Positions 54,817 through 63,545 of a stretch of DNA of 64,000 nucleotides are shown here, one piece after another (position 1 is the first letter of the stretch; each line of letters begins with the position of its first letter). Source of the stretch: Melioribacteraceae bacterium (lineage in GTDB: Bacteria > Bacteroidota > Ignavibacteria > Ignavibacteriales > Melioribacteraceae). Made by a program: the position numbers and the translations under genes. Below the pieces are notes generated by a model. That model was not told where the DNA came from and ran no database searches. It was given only the letters and a program-made list of their open reading frames with translations. The DNA lies in the NCBI GenBank assembly GCA_011525875.1, contig WYBN01000003.1, positions 1 to 64,000 of the forward strand. Reading direction: 5' to 3'.

Positions 54817-56199
54817 ATGTTTCAACAGGTAATTAAAAAAATTCATTTTGTAGGCATCGGCGGCATAGGGATGAGCGGTATTGCGGAAATACTTCTCAAT
54901 CAAGGATTTAAAATCTCCGGTTCTGATTTAGCCGAAACGGAAGTTACCGAACACCTGCAGTCTCTTGGCGTTGAGTTCTTTAAAGGACATTCACCCGATA
55001 ATCTAAAGGATGCAGACGTTCTTGTTTACTCATCGGCGGTTAATTCTAATAACCCGGAAGTTAAAGAGGCTATTGAAAGAAAAATCCCAGTTATAAAAAG
55101 ATCGGAGATGTTAGCAGAATGTATGCGAATGAAATACGGCATCGGTATAGCTGGCACGCATGGAAAGACGACTACTACTTCTATGGTTGGTTTAACTTTG
55201 ACAGAAGGCGGAATTGACCCGACAATTATTGTCGGCGGAAAATTAAGCGGACTTGGCGGAACCAATGCAAGGCTCGGCAACGGAGATTACATTGTAGTTG
55301 AAGCAGATGAGTTCGATAGAACATTTCTGAAACTAACCCCGACAATCGCAGCTATCACAACTCTGGAAAAAGAACATCTGGATACCTATAAAGACCTCGA
55401 TGACATCAAAACTGCGTTTGTTGAATTCGCCAACAAGGTGCCGTTCTTCGGCTTTGTAGTGCTCTGCATGGACGAAGCAGCCCTGCAGGATGTTATTCCG
55501 ATAATTAATAAGAAGATTATTACTTATGGACTAACCCAGCAAGCTGATGTTAGAGCTGTTGATTTACAATTTAACAACTATAACAGCTCTTATACCGTAA
55601 TCTACAAAGGGAAAGAACTGGGAAGGATTACCTTACAGATACCTGGAGAACATAACATAAAAAATTCACTTGTAGCTGTTGCCATTGGTTCTGAAATGGG
55701 AATCCCTTTTGAGAAAATCAAGAAAGCCCTTGAATCATTTACAGGCGTGTACAGACGTTTCGAGACAAAATATAAAAATGACATTCTGGTAATAGACGAC
55801 TATGCCCATCATCCAACCGAAATAAATGCCTCACTCGCTGGTGTAAGAAGCGGCTGGAAGCGGAGACTTGTTGCAGTTTTCCAGCCGCATCTCTTTTCGA
55901 GGACTAGGGACTTTTATTCAGAATTCGGAAGGTCGTTTCTTAACTCTGATGTTTTTATCTGCACAGACGTGTATCCGGCGCGCGAAGAACCTATTGAAGG
56001 AATATCTGGAGAGTTGATATCAAACTCCGCCAAAAGTTTCGGACATAAAAAAGTTTTTTATGAACCGGACAAGAAAAATATTCCAGCCTTGCTGATGAAA
56101 CTGGTTAAGAAAGACGATATAGTAATTACAATGGGCGCCGGCGATATCTGGAAATTCGGCGAACAATTTGTTCAACAATATAAAGCATCAAAAATGTAA
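54817..56199 (+). CDS. murC: UDP-N-acetylmuramate:L-alanine ligase
   Basis: MurC adds the first L-Ala to UDP-MurNAc. The 460-aa ligase has HFVGIGGIGMSGIAEILL at the start, GTHGKTTTTSMVGL as its ATP loop, VEADEFDRTFL, TTLEKEHLDTY, DYAHHPTEI and FQPHLFSRTRDF. In many bacteria murB and ddl follow murC; here the next gene is ftsQ, one base after the stop, so those steps must be coded elsewhere. Confidence 0.97.
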   Translation: MFQQVIKKIHFVGIGGIGMSGIAEILLNQGFKISGSDLAETEVTEHLQSLGVEFFKGHSPDNLKDADVLVYSSAVNSNNPEVKEAIERKIPVIKRSEMLAECMRMKYGIGIAGTHGKTTTTSMVGLTLTEGGIDPTIIVGGKLSGLGGTNARLGNGDYIVVEADEFDRTFLKLTPTIAAITTLEKEHLDTYKDLDDIKTAFVEFANKVPFFGFVVLCMDEAALQDVIPIINKKIITYGLTQQADVRAVDLQFNNYNSSYTVIYKGKELGRITLQIPGEHNIKNSLVAVAIGSEMGIPFEKIKKALESFTGVYRRFETKYKNDILVIDDYAHHPTEINASLAGVRSGWKRRLVAVFQPHLFSRTRDFYSEFGRSFLNSDVFICTDVYPAREEPIEGISGELISNSAKSFGHKKVFYEPDKKNIPALLMKLVKKDDIVITMGAGDIWKFGEQFVQQYKASKM

Positions 56200-56200
56200 A

Positions 56201-56974
56201 ATGTTTTGGGGAATAAAAATATCGACCATTATCATGTTTGTCTTTATGACCGGACTGATTTTTTATTTGTCTTTAACCGTGCAGACAGAAAAAACAGACG
56301 AGATCGCCGTAATAGAATTGAAAGGTGATTACTATCTGTCAAAAGATAAATATTTATCTTTTGCTAATCTGAATAATCTTGACAGTTATAGAGATTTGAG
56401 CGTTTCAATTATTCGGGATAGAATACAGAAGCATCCTTACATAAGCGAAGCGATGGTTATTAAGGACGGTTCGACGCTTACTATTAATATTGTCGAAAAA
56501 AGATTTGAGGCAATACTTTTCACTGATAATCGTCAGTTCTTTATCGATGAGAATCTTTTACTTACTCCTGTGCTGCCATTTACAAGAAATGTGAATTATC
56601 CTGTTATCAACAACCCGCTAATTGACGGCGAATTAAATATCTACAAGAGTGTGAGCTTGCTGCCGGAGGTCGTAACAGGGCTTAAGATTGTCTCTTCAAT
56701 AAAATATTTAAACACCGGAATGTATGATAACCTTTCAGAAGTAGATATGCGCAATGGAAAGGATATAATTGTTTATTTCAAGAATTTGGATTATCAAATC
56801 GTTCTTGGGCGGGAAAGTGAAATTACTAAAATATTCTACTTCAGTAAGCTGTGGGATTTTATAAGCAGCAAGAATATTAATACAATCATAAAATATATTG
56901 ACCTAAGATTTAGAGACCGAATATATATGGGTATAGACGACAGCATAATCGAAGACGGGGAAAAACAGTCATGA
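56201..56974 (+). CDS. ftsQ: FtsQ-like cell-division protein
   Basis: FtsQ links FtsA and the cytoplasmic ring to FtsB, FtsL and FtsWI. The 257-aa protein has one N-terminal helix (IKISTIIMFVFMTGLIFYLSL) and a POTRA-like domain (about 35-105: AVIELKGDYYLSKDKYLSFANL...HPYISEAMVIKDGSTLTINIVEKRFEAIL), then a FtsQ-type beta domain. The ATG at 56201 lies one base after the murC stop; an in-frame ATG at 56168 inside murC would add 11 residues. The place between murC and ftsA, with ATGA overlap into ftsA, supports the name. Confidence 0.85.
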   Translation: MFWGIKISTIIMFVFMTGLIFYLSLTVQTEKTDEIAVIELKGDYYLSKDKYLSFANLNNLDSYRDLSVSIIRDRIQKHPYISEAMVIKDGSTLTINIVEKRFEAILFTDNRQFFIDENLLLTPVLPFTRNVNYPVINNPLIDGELNIYKSVSLLPEVVTGLKIVSSIKYLNTGMYDNLSEVDMRNGKDIIVYFKNLDYQIVLGRESEITKIFYFSKLWDFISSKNINTIIKYIDLRFRDRIYMGIDDSIIEDGEKQS

Positions 56975-58215
56975 AAAAAAATATTATTGCCGGATTGGAT
57001 TTAGGCACTACGAAAGTTTGTGCTGTTATAGCCGAACAGAATGAAAGTAATTTAGATATACTTGGTTTTGGAGTCGCTCCGTCTGAAGGATTAAACCGCG
57101 GACTTGTAGCAAATATTGCAAAGACTGCCGAAGCAATCAAAGAAGCAATGCAGATTGCAATTAATAGAGCAGGTTTTGAAGTCAAAGAAATTAATGTCGG
57201 TGTCGCAGGCGAACACATAACAAGCTTAAGACATAGAAATTATATAACCATCAGCAATCCCGATAAAGAAATTACTAAAGATGATCTCGACAGGCTAAAA
57301 GCCGATGTAAGAACAATTAGAATCCCTTCGGACAGACAGATACTCCACATTATACCCGAAGAGTTTTTTGTTGACTATCAGGGCGGAATAGAAAATCCAA
57401 TTGGAATGTGCGGCTCAAAATTGGAAGCAGTAAATCATGTGGTTCTTGCCGCGATACCTGCAATTCAGAATATAAAAAAATCTGTCGAACGCGCCGGGTT
57501 TCTTGTGAAAGATTATATCTTGCAGCCTATAGCATCAAGCGTATCGGTGCTGGAGGATAATGAAAAAGATCTTGGCGTAGTGTTAGTTGATATCGGCGGT
57601 GGAACAACCGATGTCGCCGTTTATCACGATAAAAGTATAAAGCATACAAAAGTGATTGGAGTTGCGGGTAATCAAGTAACGAATGATATCAGAGAATCTC
57701 TTGGAATAGTAACTACGGAAGCAGAAACCCTTAAGAAAGATTTCGGCTATGCTCTTGAGGAAGCAATAATAAAAGATGAAGATATTTTCATTAAAGGACC
57801 CGGTGCAAGGGGAAATATTAAAATTCCAGTTACGCTTCTCACTCAAATAATAAGCGCTAGAATGAAAGAGCTTTTTACAATAATTGATAATGATTTAAGG
57901 CAGACAGGATTAAAGGGTAAAATAAAAGCGGGTGTTGTTCTTACCGGCGGTGGATCGCTGCTTAAAGGCTGCACAGAATTAGCCGAAGAAGTTTTCGGAC
58001 TTCCGGCAAGAATTGGTGTGCCTATTGAATTAGGGGCGGGTTTATCCCAAGAAATAGAAAGCCCAGAATTTGCTACGGTTGCCGGATTAATAAAAGGAGT
58101 ACCCGGAAGTTCTGCAAGCGCTGCATGGGCTCAGGAAACAGGTAATAAATCCAAGACCAAAATAAGTATCAACAGTTTATTTAAAAAAGTACAAGAGTTT
58201 TTTGACGAACTATAA
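56971..58215 (+). CDS. ftsA: Cell-division protein FtsA
   Basis: FtsA is the actin-like protein that tethers FtsZ to the membrane. The 414-aa protein has AGLDLGTTKVCAVIAEQ as phosphate 1, the SHS2 insert (GLVANIAKTAEAIKEAMQIAIN...), VVLVDIGGGTTDVAVY as phosphate 2, and VVLTGGGSLLKGCTELAEEVFGLPARIG as the adenosine motif. The C-terminal FKKVQEFFDEL is an amphipathic helix, the usual membrane anchor. It overlaps ftsQ by four bases, and ftsZ follows after 28 bases with its own AAGGAGG site. Confidence 0.95.
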   Translation: MKKNIIAGLDLGTTKVCAVIAEQNESNLDILGFGVAPSEGLNRGLVANIAKTAEAIKEAMQIAINRAGFEVKEINVGVAGEHITSLRHRNYITISNPDKEITKDDLDRLKADVRTIRIPSDRQILHIIPEEFFVDYQGGIENPIGMCGSKLEAVNHVVLAAIPAIQNIKKSVERAGFLVKDYILQPIASSVSVLEDNEKDLGVVLVDIGGGTTDVAVYHDKSIKHTKVIGVAGNQVTNDIRESLGIVTTEAETLKKDFGYALEEAIIKDEDIFIKGPGARGNIKIPVTLLTQIISARMKELFTIIDNDLRQTGLKGKIKAGVVLTGGGSLLKGCTELAEEVFGLPARIGVPIELGAGLSQEIESPEFATVAGLIKGVPGSSASAAWAQETGNKSKTKISINSLFKKVQEFFDEL

Positions 58216-58243
58216 ATTACAGGAACCATAATAAGGAGGAGAT

Positions 58244-59512
58244 ATGCCAAAATTCGCCACTTTAGATCAAGAAGAATCATTGTCAGCAAAACTTCGTGTT
58301 GTTGGCGTTGGGGGAGGCGGTTGTAATGCAATCGAAAGCATGATTCGCAGGGGTTTAACCGGAGTTGAATACGTTGCGGTTAATACCGATGCGCAGGTGC
58401 TTGAGAAAAGCAAAGCAAATATTAAAGTGCAGGTCGGAAAAAATCTGACAAAAGGCTTAGGAGCCGGCGCCGATCCTAATGTCGGCAAAAAAGCCATTGA
58501 AGAAGACCGGGAAAAAATTACAAAAATTCTTCAGGGCAGCGATATGGTATTTATCACCGCCGGAATGGGCGGCGGAACCGGCACCGGCGGTGCGCCGATC
58601 GTTGCATCAATCGCTCAAAGCGTCGGAGCTCTTGTGATTGGCATTGTAACAAAACCTTTCAAATGGGAAGGGAAAAAGCGCATGATGAACGCCGAACACG
58701 GCATCAATGAATTAAGGCAGTATGTTGACAGCTTGATTGTAATTCCAAACGAGAGAATTTTAAATATTATGGACGATTCCTCAGAAGCTTTTGCAGCCTT
58801 CGATAAACCTAATGAGGTTCTTCATGAGGCTACGAGAGGAATTGCGGAAATAATTACAATTCCCGGCATAATTAACGTTGACTTTGCCGATGTCCGCTCT
58901 GTAATGAATGACAGCGGCGAAGCATTGATGGGTTGCGGAATTGCAAGCGGAGAAAGCAGAGCGATCGAAGCTGCCACCAAAGCTATATCTTCGCCTCTGC
59001 TTGAAGGCGTTAATATTAAAGGCGCGAAAAATATTTTGCTGAATGTTACTGCATCTTCCGGGTTGACTATGAAGGAAGTCAATCAAGGCAATCAAATTAT
59101 TTACGAAGCTGCTGGCGAAGAAGCGAACGTTATTTTCGGAATAGTTCATAAAGAAGAAATGAACGAATATGTTTCGTATACTGTAATAGCAACCGGATTT
59201 AATTCAAAAGATGCAAACGGTAAAAAAGCTGCTGAGAAGAAAGTTGAAGAATCGCGCGAAGAAAGAAGAGCAGCCGTATCTGGAGGGTATCATTTCGGCA
59301 GCAGAATGGAAATCGACGAAAATGCAGATCTCGATATTCCAACAATTCAGAGGATTAAAGGCAGCAGGCACGCCATGCTGGATAACGAAAAACTTTTTCA
59401 AGGAGGATTTCAGTTCGAAAAGAGTGACGACGACGAAAAACTTGTTGAGAAAAATAAAAGAGATGACGACGATGAAGACAGCTCATCATTCTTGAAGATG
59501 ATGATGGATTAA
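58244..59512 (+). CDS. ftsZ: Cell-division protein FtsZ with an acidic C-terminal extension
   Basis: FtsZ is the tubulin-like GTPase that forms the Z ring. The 422-aa protein has GVGGGGCNAIESM, VNTDAQVL, the tubulin signature GMGGGTGTGGAP (about 107-118), and the T7 loop INVDFADVRSVM, so it should bind and hydrolyse GTP. The conserved C-terminal peptide for FtsA binding seems to be DLDIPTIQR near 362-370, but it is followed by some 50 more residues: a charged Asp/Glu/Lys stretch ending SFLKMMMD. In most FtsZ proteins that peptide is near the end. AAGGAGG precedes the ATG by seven bases. It closes the dcw run. Confidence 0.96.
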   Translation: MPKFATLDQEESLSAKLRVVGVGGGGCNAIESMIRRGLTGVEYVAVNTDAQVLEKSKANIKVQVGKNLTKGLGAGADPNVGKKAIEEDREKITKILQGSDMVFITAGMGGGTGTGGAPIVASIAQSVGALVIGIVTKPFKWEGKKRMMNAEHGINELRQYVDSLIVIPNERILNIMDDSSEAFAAFDKPNEVLHEATRGIAEIITIPGIINVDFADVRSVMNDSGEALMGCGIASGESRAIEAATKAISSPLLEGVNIKGAKNILLNVTASSGLTMKEVNQGNQIIYEAAGEEANVIFGIVHKEEMNEYVSYTVIATGFNSKDANGKKAAEKKVEESREERRAAVSGGYHFGSRMEIDENADLDIPTIQRIKGSRHAMLDNEKLFQGGFQFEKSDDDEKLVEKNKRDDDDEDSSSFLKMMMD

Positions 59513-59541
59513 TTTTTACTTAAAACCATTTAGAACATCGG

Positions 59542-59610
59542 CGGGCTGCAATATTTCGCCTTATTATGGTTCCGCATATTCTGTGAAATAATTGCAGTCC
59601 GTTTATTTTA
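59542..59610 (+). terminator. Terminator of the dcw cluster
   Basis: CGGGCTGCAATATTTC (59542-59557) pairs with GAAATAATTGCAGTCCG (59585-59601) over about 16 bases, with one wobble and one bulge, then TTTATTTTA. It lies 29 bases after ftsZ. Confidence 0.75.
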
Positions 59611-59692
59611 ATCATTCTTCATTAATTGAGTTTTATTTAACTGAAAATTTTCTAATCTTTGCCTTCCAAATAAACAATTTAATTTGTGATTC

Positions 59693-60424
59693 ATGAAAAA
59701 ATTACTCATTATTTCAATCTTCATATCCTTTGTAAATTTATATCCGCAAAGGGCTGATGAAGTGGGCTGGGTCTCCAAATTCGGGCTGGCAGGCGGTTTC
59801 GCGACAGGTTATATGTTTGTTAATCTTGACCCGGTTAAAGATATTGCTTTGGAGCTTGGGCTCGATGCTCCTCCTTCAACGGGAATTGTTACTTTCGGCG
59901 GCGGCGGTTATGTCTATTTAATGCTGGTTGATAATTTGAGAATCGGCGGTTATGGTTATGCGGGCAGCTTTAGCCGAAGCGGAAAGTCCGGCGGACTGGA
60001 TAAAGAAATTCAATACGACCTTGGCGGCGGCTATGTTACTATTGAATATACAATTCCCTCCATTAAAGATTTAGCGCTGTCGTTCGGCGCAATGATCGGC
60101 GGCGGAAGGCTGGATGTGGATCTTTATCAAAATAAGGGAAGTGTTACATGGGAAGACTTGATTGATGACCTGAAAAATAATCTGTCTTCAGAAAACATCA
60201 GCCGAAGCTTATCTAATTCATATTTTTCAATTGCTCCAACAGTAACTTTAGATATTCCATTAAACAGATTCATGGCTTTCCGGCTCGGAGCCGGTTATCA
60301 ATTTACATTTGGCGGCAGCTGGGAAGTTGACAATAGTTTAAAGATAAGCGGCGTGTCCGATGAGTTGACCGCCGATGCGTTCTTTTTTCAAACAGGTATT
60401 TATTTAGGTTTTTTTGCTTTCTAA
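59693..60424 (+). CDS. Predicted outer-membrane beta-barrel protein
   Basis: A 243-aa exported protein with a signal peptide (KKLLIISIFISFVNLYPQ). The mature part is rich in Gly and aromatic residues with alternating strands (GGFATGYMFVNLD, TFGGGGYVYLMLVDNLRIGGYGYAGSFS, LALSFGAMIGGGRLDV, FRLGAGYQFTFGG, FQTGIYLGFFAF) and ends in Phe, as outer-membrane barrels do. No named family is recognised. It lies between the dcw terminator and the export genes; a TAATCTTTG near 59652 may be part of its promoter. It may be the first gene of the capsule export run. Confidence 0.7.
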   Translation: MKKLLIISIFISFVNLYPQRADEVGWVSKFGLAGGFATGYMFVNLDPVKDIALELGLDAPPSTGIVTFGGGGYVYLMLVDNLRIGGYGYAGSFSRSGKSGGLDKEIQYDLGGGYVTIEYTIPSIKDLALSFGAMIGGGRLDVDLYQNKGSVTWEDLIDDLKNNLSSENISRSLSNSYFSIAPTVTLDIPLNRFMAFRLGAGYQFTFGGSWEVDNSLKISGVSDELTADAFFFQTGIYLGFFAF

Positions 60425-60455
60425 AATTTTTTTTAATGAAAAAGAGAAATTTCCT

Positions 60456-62282
60456 ATGAAGTTAAAAAGTATTTTTGCTGCCGCAGTACTACTACTTTTA
60501 AATAGTTTGTCACTTGCACAGGATGAAACTACTACACGAAGCAGATCTGATATGATGAAAACCTGGCCTATGTCAGATACTAAATCGATTCAGAGTTATT
60601 ACAAAAATATCTTTTCCACCAAGAAAGAAGAAAAAGAGTCCAGCTTCGGACCTACTTTTGATATTGATAAGCAGAAACTCCTTGAAAAATTGAAAGAAGC
60701 TGTTCCTCTTCAAGGTCCGGTAGATCCAAAAGAATATATTCTCGGTCCGGGCGATCTCCTTGATATAAGTATTTTCGGTTCTATACCTGCGAGCTTTACT
60801 TTAGCGGTCAGTCCCGAAGGTAGTCTGGTCATTCCTACAGTTGGGGTTATTCTTGTCGCCGGAAAAACTCTTGATGAAATTAAGTCGAAAGTCGAAAATA
60901 AAGTAACGGCTGTCTACAAAAATTCGAATGTTGCGACAACCCTCATTTATCCCCGAATATTTTCCGTTACAGTGGGCGGAGTAGTAAATAATCCCGGCAA
61001 TTTTTATGCATCGTCTGTACAAAGAGTTGATGAAGTGGTTTATCTCGCAAATCTCAAAACCAATCTTGCAGTTTCAACTGTTTCTGATTTTCAAAAACCT
61101 AATGAGCAACTGCTCGATAAACCTAATGTGATCAAGTATTTTAGAAACGACGAATTAAGAGATCAGAAAACGGAGATGTCGCTACGTAATATAAAATTGA
61201 TAAGAAAAAATGGTGACACGCTGAACGTAGACTTGGTGCGCTTTTATGCAACCGGCGATAGTAAGTATAATCCATTTTTAATGGACGGCGATAGAATATA
61301 TATTCCAAATTTAGACCTTGAAGGCAATTCGATTACAATAAGCGGAGAGGTAAGACTTGAGGGTACATACGAATTTTGCCTTAGCGATTCAATTACTTCT
61401 GTCTACGCCATCTCGCAGGGTCCGACTAAAATTGCAGATCTTGAAAATGTTAATTTATACCGGACTAATTTGACTACGGGTGAAGTAAATAAGCAAATTA
61501 TTAATTTCCAGGAAGTGCTTGAAGGCAAAGCCAGCGATGTTAAGCTATTTCCTGGGGACCGAATTGTTTTCAGAAAGATTTATCCACGCGAATCACCCTT
61601 AAGCGTTACAATTAAAGGGGAGGTTCTCTTGCCGGGATTATATCCAATAATTAAAAACAAAACAAGAATTATGGATGTGATATCGGAAGCTGGCGGTTTT
61701 ACGAAAGACGCCTCTCTCAAAGAAGCAAAAATAATACGTTTTTACGAACCTCTTGATAAAGCATTAACAAACCCTGACTATCAAAGATTGGACGATATGC
61801 GTAAAAGCAATCTTAATACACGGCAGAGAGAATATTTTAACTATGAGTATTCAGTTAAAAGAGATTTTGTTGCTGTGGATTTTCACGAGCTTTTTTTGAA
61901 TAACAATGAAGCTCATAATGTAATTTTGATTGATGGCGATATGATTATCATTCCCCCTAAATCTGAAACTATTTATGTGTACGGGCAGATAGCAAAAGAC
62001 GGTTATTATGATTATGTCGATGGCGAAGATTATCTTTACTATATAAATCTCGCAGGCGGTTTAACCAAGATGGCAGAAGAAGGTAAAATAATGGTAATAA
62101 AAGCCGGAAACCGTAATTGGATTGAACCGGATAAAACAACAATTGAACCAGGCGATGCTATTTGGATTCCCAGAGGTAAAGATTTGGCTGATATAGATTT
62201 TGAATATTATTTCTGGTGGTTTGTAAATATAGTTACTGTATTAGCCGGTGTAGCTACGGTTATTATTGTTGTGCAAAAATAA
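60456..62282 (+). CDS. Polysaccharide export protein (Wza/SLBB family)
   Basis: A 608-aa protein for capsule or exopolysaccharide export through the outer membrane. It has a signal peptide (MKLKSIFAAAVLLLLNSLSLAQ), a Poly_export domain (YILGPGDLLDISIFGSIPASFTLAVSPEGSLVIPTVG), then several SLBB modules (for example VTVGGVVNNPGNFYASSVQ, ITISGEVRLEGTYEF, VTIKGEVLLPGLYPII, IYVYGQIAKDGYYDY). It ends in a membrane helix (WWFVNIVTVLAGVATVIIVVQ). The ATG at 60456 gives the signal peptide; an in-frame ATG at 60414 overlaps the previous gene and does not. It is followed by a Wzz-like gene 30 bases later. Confidence 0.9.
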   Translation: MKLKSIFAAAVLLLLNSLSLAQDETTTRSRSDMMKTWPMSDTKSIQSYYKNIFSTKKEEKESSFGPTFDIDKQKLLEKLKEAVPLQGPVDPKEYILGPGDLLDISIFGSIPASFTLAVSPEGSLVIPTVGVILVAGKTLDEIKSKVENKVTAVYKNSNVATTLIYPRIFSVTVGGVVNNPGNFYASSVQRVDEVVYLANLKTNLAVSTVSDFQKPNEQLLDKPNVIKYFRNDELRDQKTEMSLRNIKLIRKNGDTLNVDLVRFYATGDSKYNPFLMDGDRIYIPNLDLEGNSITISGEVRLEGTYEFCLSDSITSVYAISQGPTKIADLENVNLYRTNLTTGEVNKQIINFQEVLEGKASDVKLFPGDRIVFRKIYPRESPLSVTIKGEVLLPGLYPIIKNKTRIMDVISEAGGFTKDASLKEAKIIRFYEPLDKALTNPDYQRLDDMRKSNLNTRQREYFNYEYSVKRDFVAVDFHELFLNNNEAHNVILIDGDMIIIPPKSETIYVYGQIAKDGYYDYVDGEDYLYYINLAGGLTKMAEEGKIMVIKAGNRNWIEPDKTTIEPGDAIWIPRGKDLADIDFEYYFWWFVNIVTVLAGVATVIIVVQK

Positions 62283-62312
62283 TAAAGAACAAATCAAGGA
62301 ATAATTTTTTTG

Positions 62313-63539
62313 ATGGAAAAAGAAAAGAATTACGTCGGCAGACCTTTTATCGAATTTATATCCGTTTTAGTTTCATACAGAAAATTTTTATTATCGTTCG
62401 TACTGGGCATTACTCTTGTAGTAACCCTATATGCCCTCATAGCTCCCAAATGGTATAAGTCTGCTGCTGTTGTTTTTCCGGCTGAGCAGACGGATTTTCT
62501 CGGGGGTTTGAGCGGGCTTAGCTCATTGGTAAAAGGCTTTTCGGCTACCAAAGGACTTGCAAGCTTAACGGGGAATACCGAGACCGATAGATACGTTGCT
62601 ATACTTAAAAGCGCTACAATTCAAGATGCAGTAATCAAGAAATTCGAACTGCGCAAAGTCTATGACCTCGAAGACACTTATTACGAAAAAACCGTGAAAG
62701 AGCTCCAATCTAATACTGAATTCATTATTGAAGATGAAGGGCAGCTCACCATAGTTGCCTATGATAAAGACCCTCAGAGAGCCGCTGATATGGCAAATTA
62801 TTTTGTGGAATTATTGAACGCTATTAATTCTCAAATTCATGTCCAGAGCGCCAAAGCCAATAGAGAGTTCATTGAAAAACGCTATAATCAAAACGTAACT
62901 GACATAAAAGACCTTGAACATGAGATGAGAGAGTTTCAGGAAAGTTACGGCGTTGTTGCCGTGCCCGAGCAGCTTGAAACTACTGTGGGAGCAATGGCGA
63001 ACATATACGGGCAGCTTGCCGAGAAGGAAATTGAATTGAGCGTTCTCGAAAATAATTTAAGCAAGGATCACCCCCTAGTTAATATGGCAAGGATTGAAGT
63101 CAGAGAATTGAAAAATAAGATAAACCGCATAAATGAGGGAGAGGAATTCACTGATGGAGGGGTAAATCTTCTAATACCTTTTAAGAAAGCTCCGGAACTA
63201 GCGGGAAAATATCTTAAGATTTATCGTGATCTCGAAATTCAGTACAAGATATTGGAATTTATTACACCTTTGTATGAGCAGGCAAAAGTCGAGGAGGTTC
63301 GAAATACGCCTTCGGTTGTTGTTCTTGATCATGCCGGTCCGGCTGAAAGAAAGGCTAAACCCCGAGGCAGTATTTATGCTATTGTTACATTCATCGTTAC
63401 ATCTTTTATCGGACTGTTTCTGGTTTTTTCGAACGAACTTCTAAAAAAAATTAGAGAAAATGATTCGGGCACTTATTCCTTTATCGTATCTTCAATACAA
63501 TCGGATCTTAAAAAATTTCCGTTCTTGAAGCGCAGGTAA
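62313..63539 (+). CDS. Wzz-family chain-length / polysaccharide co-polymerase protein
   Basis: A 408-aa inner-membrane protein of the Wzz/GumC class. It has an N-terminal helix (FLLSFVLGITLVVTLYALIAP), a long periplasmic part with coiled coils (about 150-300: ANREFIEKRYNQNVTDIKDLEHEMREFQESYG), a Pro-rich segment (AGPAERKAKPRG) and a second helix (SIYAIVTFIVTSFIGLFLVF). There is no tyrosine-kinase domain fused to it. It works with the Wza-like export protein just upstream. The ATG at 62313 is preferred over a TTG three bases before it. Confidence 0.88.
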   Translation: MEKEKNYVGRPFIEFISVLVSYRKFLLSFVLGITLVVTLYALIAPKWYKSAAVVFPAEQTDFLGGLSGLSSLVKGFSATKGLASLTGNTETDRYVAILKSATIQDAVIKKFELRKVYDLEDTYYEKTVKELQSNTEFIIEDEGQLTIVAYDKDPQRAADMANYFVELLNAINSQIHVQSAKANREFIEKRYNQNVTDIKDLEHEMREFQESYGVVAVPEQLETTVGAMANIYGQLAEKEIELSVLENNLSKDHPLVNMARIEVRELKNKINRINEGEEFTDGGVNLLIPFKKAPELAGKYLKIYRDLEIQYKILEFITPLYEQAKVEEVRNTPSVVVLDHAGPAERKAKPRGSIYAIVTFIVTSFIGLFLVFSNELLKKIRENDSGTYSFIVSSIQSDLKKFPFLKRR

Positions 63540-63545
63540 ATATTC

